From positions 1 to 43,885 of the forward strand of contig JALRKE010000003.1 in NCBI GenBank assembly GCA_023254845.1: a stretch of 43,885 bases of DNA. The letters are read 5' to 3'. The notes under the pieces were generated by a model. It made no database searches, was not told where the DNA came from, and was given only the letters and a program-made list of their open reading frames with translations. Position numbers and translations under genes: made by a program. Below, one piece after another: positions 41,709 through 43,885 of the stretch; the first letter of the stretch is position 1, and every line of letters begins with the position of its first letter. The stretch comes from Candidatus Nanopelagicaceae bacterium (GTDB lineage Bacteria; Actinomycetota; Actinomycetes; Nanopelagicales; Nanopelagicaceae).

Positions 41709-42644
41709 TTAAGACTGGGAACCGAGCAAAGTCAAGGCGTGTTTCAGGTCTAAGGGATATTCACTTGTAAGCGTGATCCGCTCCCCGCTGGAAGGTTGAT
41801 CAAAGGAGAGTTCAATCGCGTGTAACCAAGGTCTCTTCAATTCAAGTCGCTCTGCTAAGACTGGATCTGCTCCATATGCAAGATCTCCTACTAGTGGGTG
41901 GCGTAGCGCGCTGAAGTGAACTCGAATCTGATGAGTTCTTCCAGTCTCTAACTCAACTTTTAGCAGTGTTGCGCCAGGTAAGAATTCAATTAGTGAGAAG
42001 TGGGTGACGCTAGGTTTTCCATCTGCGACAACCGCAAAACGATAATCCTCTTTCGGGTGTCTTCCGATTGGTGCATCGATAGTTCCTTCTGTTGGATCCA
42101 TATGTCCTTGAACTAACGCGTGATAAACCTTGGAGACAGTTCTCGATCTAAATTGATTCTTTAGAGCGATATAAGAATCTTCGTGCTTTGCGACCACCAT
42201 TAATCCGGTAGTTCCGACGTCGAGTCGTTGCACGATTCCTTTTCGCTCTTCAGCCCCAGAAGTAGAGATTCGATAACCTCGCGAAATCAGATCACCTAAA
42301 ACTGTTGGACCTTGCCAGCCGGGACTTGGATGAGCTGCGACGCCGACTGGTTTATTTATAACAACCACATCTGCATCGTCATAGACCACATCTAATTCGT
42401 CACTTACTACTCGTGTGAAATCAAGCGGATCGATCTCGGCAGGAAGCAATACTTGTAGTCGATCTCCAGCTTTAACCCGATCAGACTTTGCTAGTGGTTT
42501 TTTCCCTTGCAATACATCGCCAGCATTTAGTAGATCGGCTACCGCACTTCTAGATAAACCCAGTAACCCGGTAAGGGCCACATCTACCCGCTCGCCCTCC
42601 AGGGTTTCATCGATTAGCAGTAGCCGCTTCTCTCTTGCTCTCAC
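41709..42644 (-). CDS. RluA/RluD-family 23S rRNA pseudouridine synthase
   Basis: S4 domain; VVINKPVGVAAHPS; IVQRLDVGTTGLMVVAK (HRLD-like motif); ETGRTHQIRVHFSALRHPLVGD. Confidence 0.95.
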   Translation of the reverse strand: MRAREKRLLLIDETLEGERVDVALTGLLGLSRSAVADLLNAGDVLQGKKPLAKSDRVKAGDRLQVLLPAEIDPLDFTRVVSDELDVVYDDADVVVINKPVGVAAHPSPGWQGPTVLGDLISRGYRISTSGAEERKGIVQRLDVGTTGLMVVAKHEDSYIALKNQFRSRTVSKVYHALVQGHMDPTEGTIDAPIGRHPKEDYRFAVVADGKPSVTHFSLIEFLPGATLLKVELETGRTHQIRVHFSALRHPLVGDLAYGADPVLAERLELKRPWLHAIELSFDQPSSGERITLTSEYPLDLKHALTLLGSQS

Positions 42645-43180
42645 TTTGGACCGTCCAGCGGATCGTCTTCTGAACCCTTGGGTTGAATATTTCGCATCGT
42701 CAAAATTGTCATGGCAATACCAGCGCAGACGATTGCGCTATCGGCGATATTGAAGGTGGGCCAATTAGGCAGCACGATCCAATCAATTACTTCCCCTTGC
42801 CAGGCCCCGGGAGGTCTGACAGCTCGATCGTAAAGATTGCCCGCTACTCCACCTATAAGTGCGCCGAGGGCTGCGCCCCAGAGTGGATTGGTGAGATTTC
42901 GCATGTAGAAAATAATGAAACCGAAGACCACTAACTTAAGTGAAGAGAGAAGCAATGTGGCATCCGTGAAAAGACTAAACGCGGCACCAGAATTAGTTGA
43001 GTAACTTAGTTTTAAGAAATCACCCAACACTCTTAATGGTTCGCGATATTGAAGGTAGGTCTCAGCCCAATTCTTTGATGCTAGATCAAGTGCGAATATA
43101 GATATGGCAATCGAAATGAATAGTCGTCGCGCGCGCAGAGCACGGGACGACTTCAGCGGCGCTCTTCCTTCTGTTTGCAT
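42641..43180 (-). CDS. lspA: Lipoprotein signal peptidase (start uncertain)
   Basis: NSGAAFSLF; GGVAGNLYDRAVRPPGAWQGEVIDW; WPTFNIADSAIVCAG (catalytic Asp motifs). Confidence 0.95.
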   Translation of the reverse strand: MQTEGRAPLKSSRALRARRLFISIAISIFALDLASKNWAETYLQYREPLRVLGDFLKLSYSTNSGAAFSLFTDATLLLSSLKLVVFGFIIFYMRNLTNPLWGAALGALIGGVAGNLYDRAVRPPGAWQGEVIDWIVLPNWPTFNIADSAIVCAGIAMTILTMRNIQPKGSEDDPLDGPK

Positions 43181-43885
43181 AACATGCAAAGCGTTGCTCT
43201 CGGAAATACTTTAAGTCTTGCCTTACCAATTGGGTTTCCGCAATCCTCACATCGACCGTAGGTCTTGGTATCGATGCGTTCTAGCGCTCGCTCTGTCTGT
43301 AGAACCATATCGCGGGCGTTGTAGACCAGGGACATCTCATGTTCACGTTCAAAGGTCTTCGCGCCAGCATCGGCTTGATCATCGCCTGCTCCAACGCCTG
43401 AGGCTTCAATGAGCTCATCCATCTCGCTTTCAACCTCAGCTAATTCTTTCTTTAGCCGAATTAGATCCTTAGCAAGTTCGCTTCGAATTGATTTCAACTC
43501 TGTTGCCGTCCAATTTTCAGCGCCCTCATCAACAATTAGAGGTGGTGGCGCGGCCTTGATTGGCTTAAGCGGCGCAGCTTTCTTTCCTGGCTTAGGTTTG
43601 CGGATCGGAGGTGGGAGAACTAATCGCTTCTCTTCAACGACGACAACATCACTCGCCTCTATCTCTGGCTTATAAACAGAGATAGTTGTCGCGCCTTTAG
43701 CGGTACTACTTGTTAGGGCAGTCTTATGCTGGCCTTTAATGATTTCTGCTTGTGGCTTCTTTGGTGGAAACTTTTTAGCCAGAGTTGGCTTCACCGGCGC
43801 TTTCTTGGCTGGTGCTTTCTTGGCTGGTGCTTTCTTGGCTGGTGCTTTCTTGGCTGGTGCTTTCTTGGCTGGCGCTTTCTTGGCT
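43153..43885 (-). CDS. TraR/DksA-type C4 zinc-finger protein with Lys/Ala/Pro-rich N-terminal tail (5' end beyond window)
   Basis: CEDCGNPIGKARLKVFPRATLCMLCKQKEERR zinc finger; frame stays open through the AKKAP repeats to the right edge. Confidence 0.92.
   Translation of the reverse strand, partial: AKKAPAKKAPAKKAPAKKAPAKKAPAKKAPVKPTLAKKFPPKKPQAEIIKGQHKTALTSSTAKGATTISVYKPEIEASDVVVVEEKRLVLPPPIRKPKPGKKAAPLKPIKAAPPPLIVDEGAENWTATELKSIRSELAKDLIRLKKELAEVESEMDELIEASGVGAGDDQADAGAKTFEREHEMSLVYNARDMVLQTERALERIDTKTYGRCEDCGNPIGKARLKVFPRATLCMLCKQKEERR
43801..43885 (-). repeat. 15-bp in-frame tandem repeat (TTTCTTGGCTGGTGC) encoding AKKAP units
   Basis: Four exact consecutive 15-bp copies 43801-43860, a fifth copy with one substitution and a partial copy to the edge; a degenerate copy precedes. 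Confidence 0.95.

Noticed and set aside
43801-43885. Short direct repeats as a possible CRISPR array
   Set aside because: Units are contiguous 15-mers with no spacers, in frame within a Lys/Ala/Pro-rich protein tail.
1-43885. Search for defence, toxin-antitoxin, phage, transposon or secondary-metabolite systems
   Set aside because: All substantial ORFs outside position 1-269 are assigned to conserved housekeeping or transport families; no unassigned gene cluster remains.

Overview
Chromosomal segment of an actinobacterium. The moderate GC and the gene content suggest a freshwater acI/Nanopelagicales-like lineage, but that placement is inference. Nearly every gene is on the minus strand. In transcription order (high to low coordinates) they are: TraR/DksA-type zinc-finger protein with an AKKAP-repeat tail (5' end off the window), lspA, rluD-type pseudouridine synthase, dnaE, hisD-hisC-hisB-hisH-priA(hisA)-hisF-hisI, trpE-trpC-trpB-trpA, a DsbA-like protein, lgt, a VIT/CCC1 family protein, gltB-gltD, pyk, one tRNA (anticodon CAA), a pdtaR-like ANTAR response regulator, livJ-livH-livM-livG-livF, polA, rpsA, coaE, uvrB-uvrA-uvrC and a truncated rapZ. 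One PaaI-like thioesterase is on the plus strand, divergent from polA. I see no CRISPR array, transposase, phage or defence module, and no convincing undescribed multi-gene system. The points most worth a second look are: (1) a pyk-tRNA-pdtaR arrangement where the tRNA ends 1 nt before the regulator's ATG and its acceptor stem contains the only Shine-Dalgarno-like motif; (2) the same tRNA has a Leu anticodon but a short class-I variable loop; (3) RapZ homology stops abruptly near position 266 and is replaced by a lower-GC open frame running off the window (chimeric join or real insertion); (4) structured leaders or spacers upstream of rpsA, between livJ and livH, and upstream of gltB; (5) a possible divergent leaderless promoter pair between polA and the thioesterase; (6) an exact 15-bp tandem repeat at the right edge.
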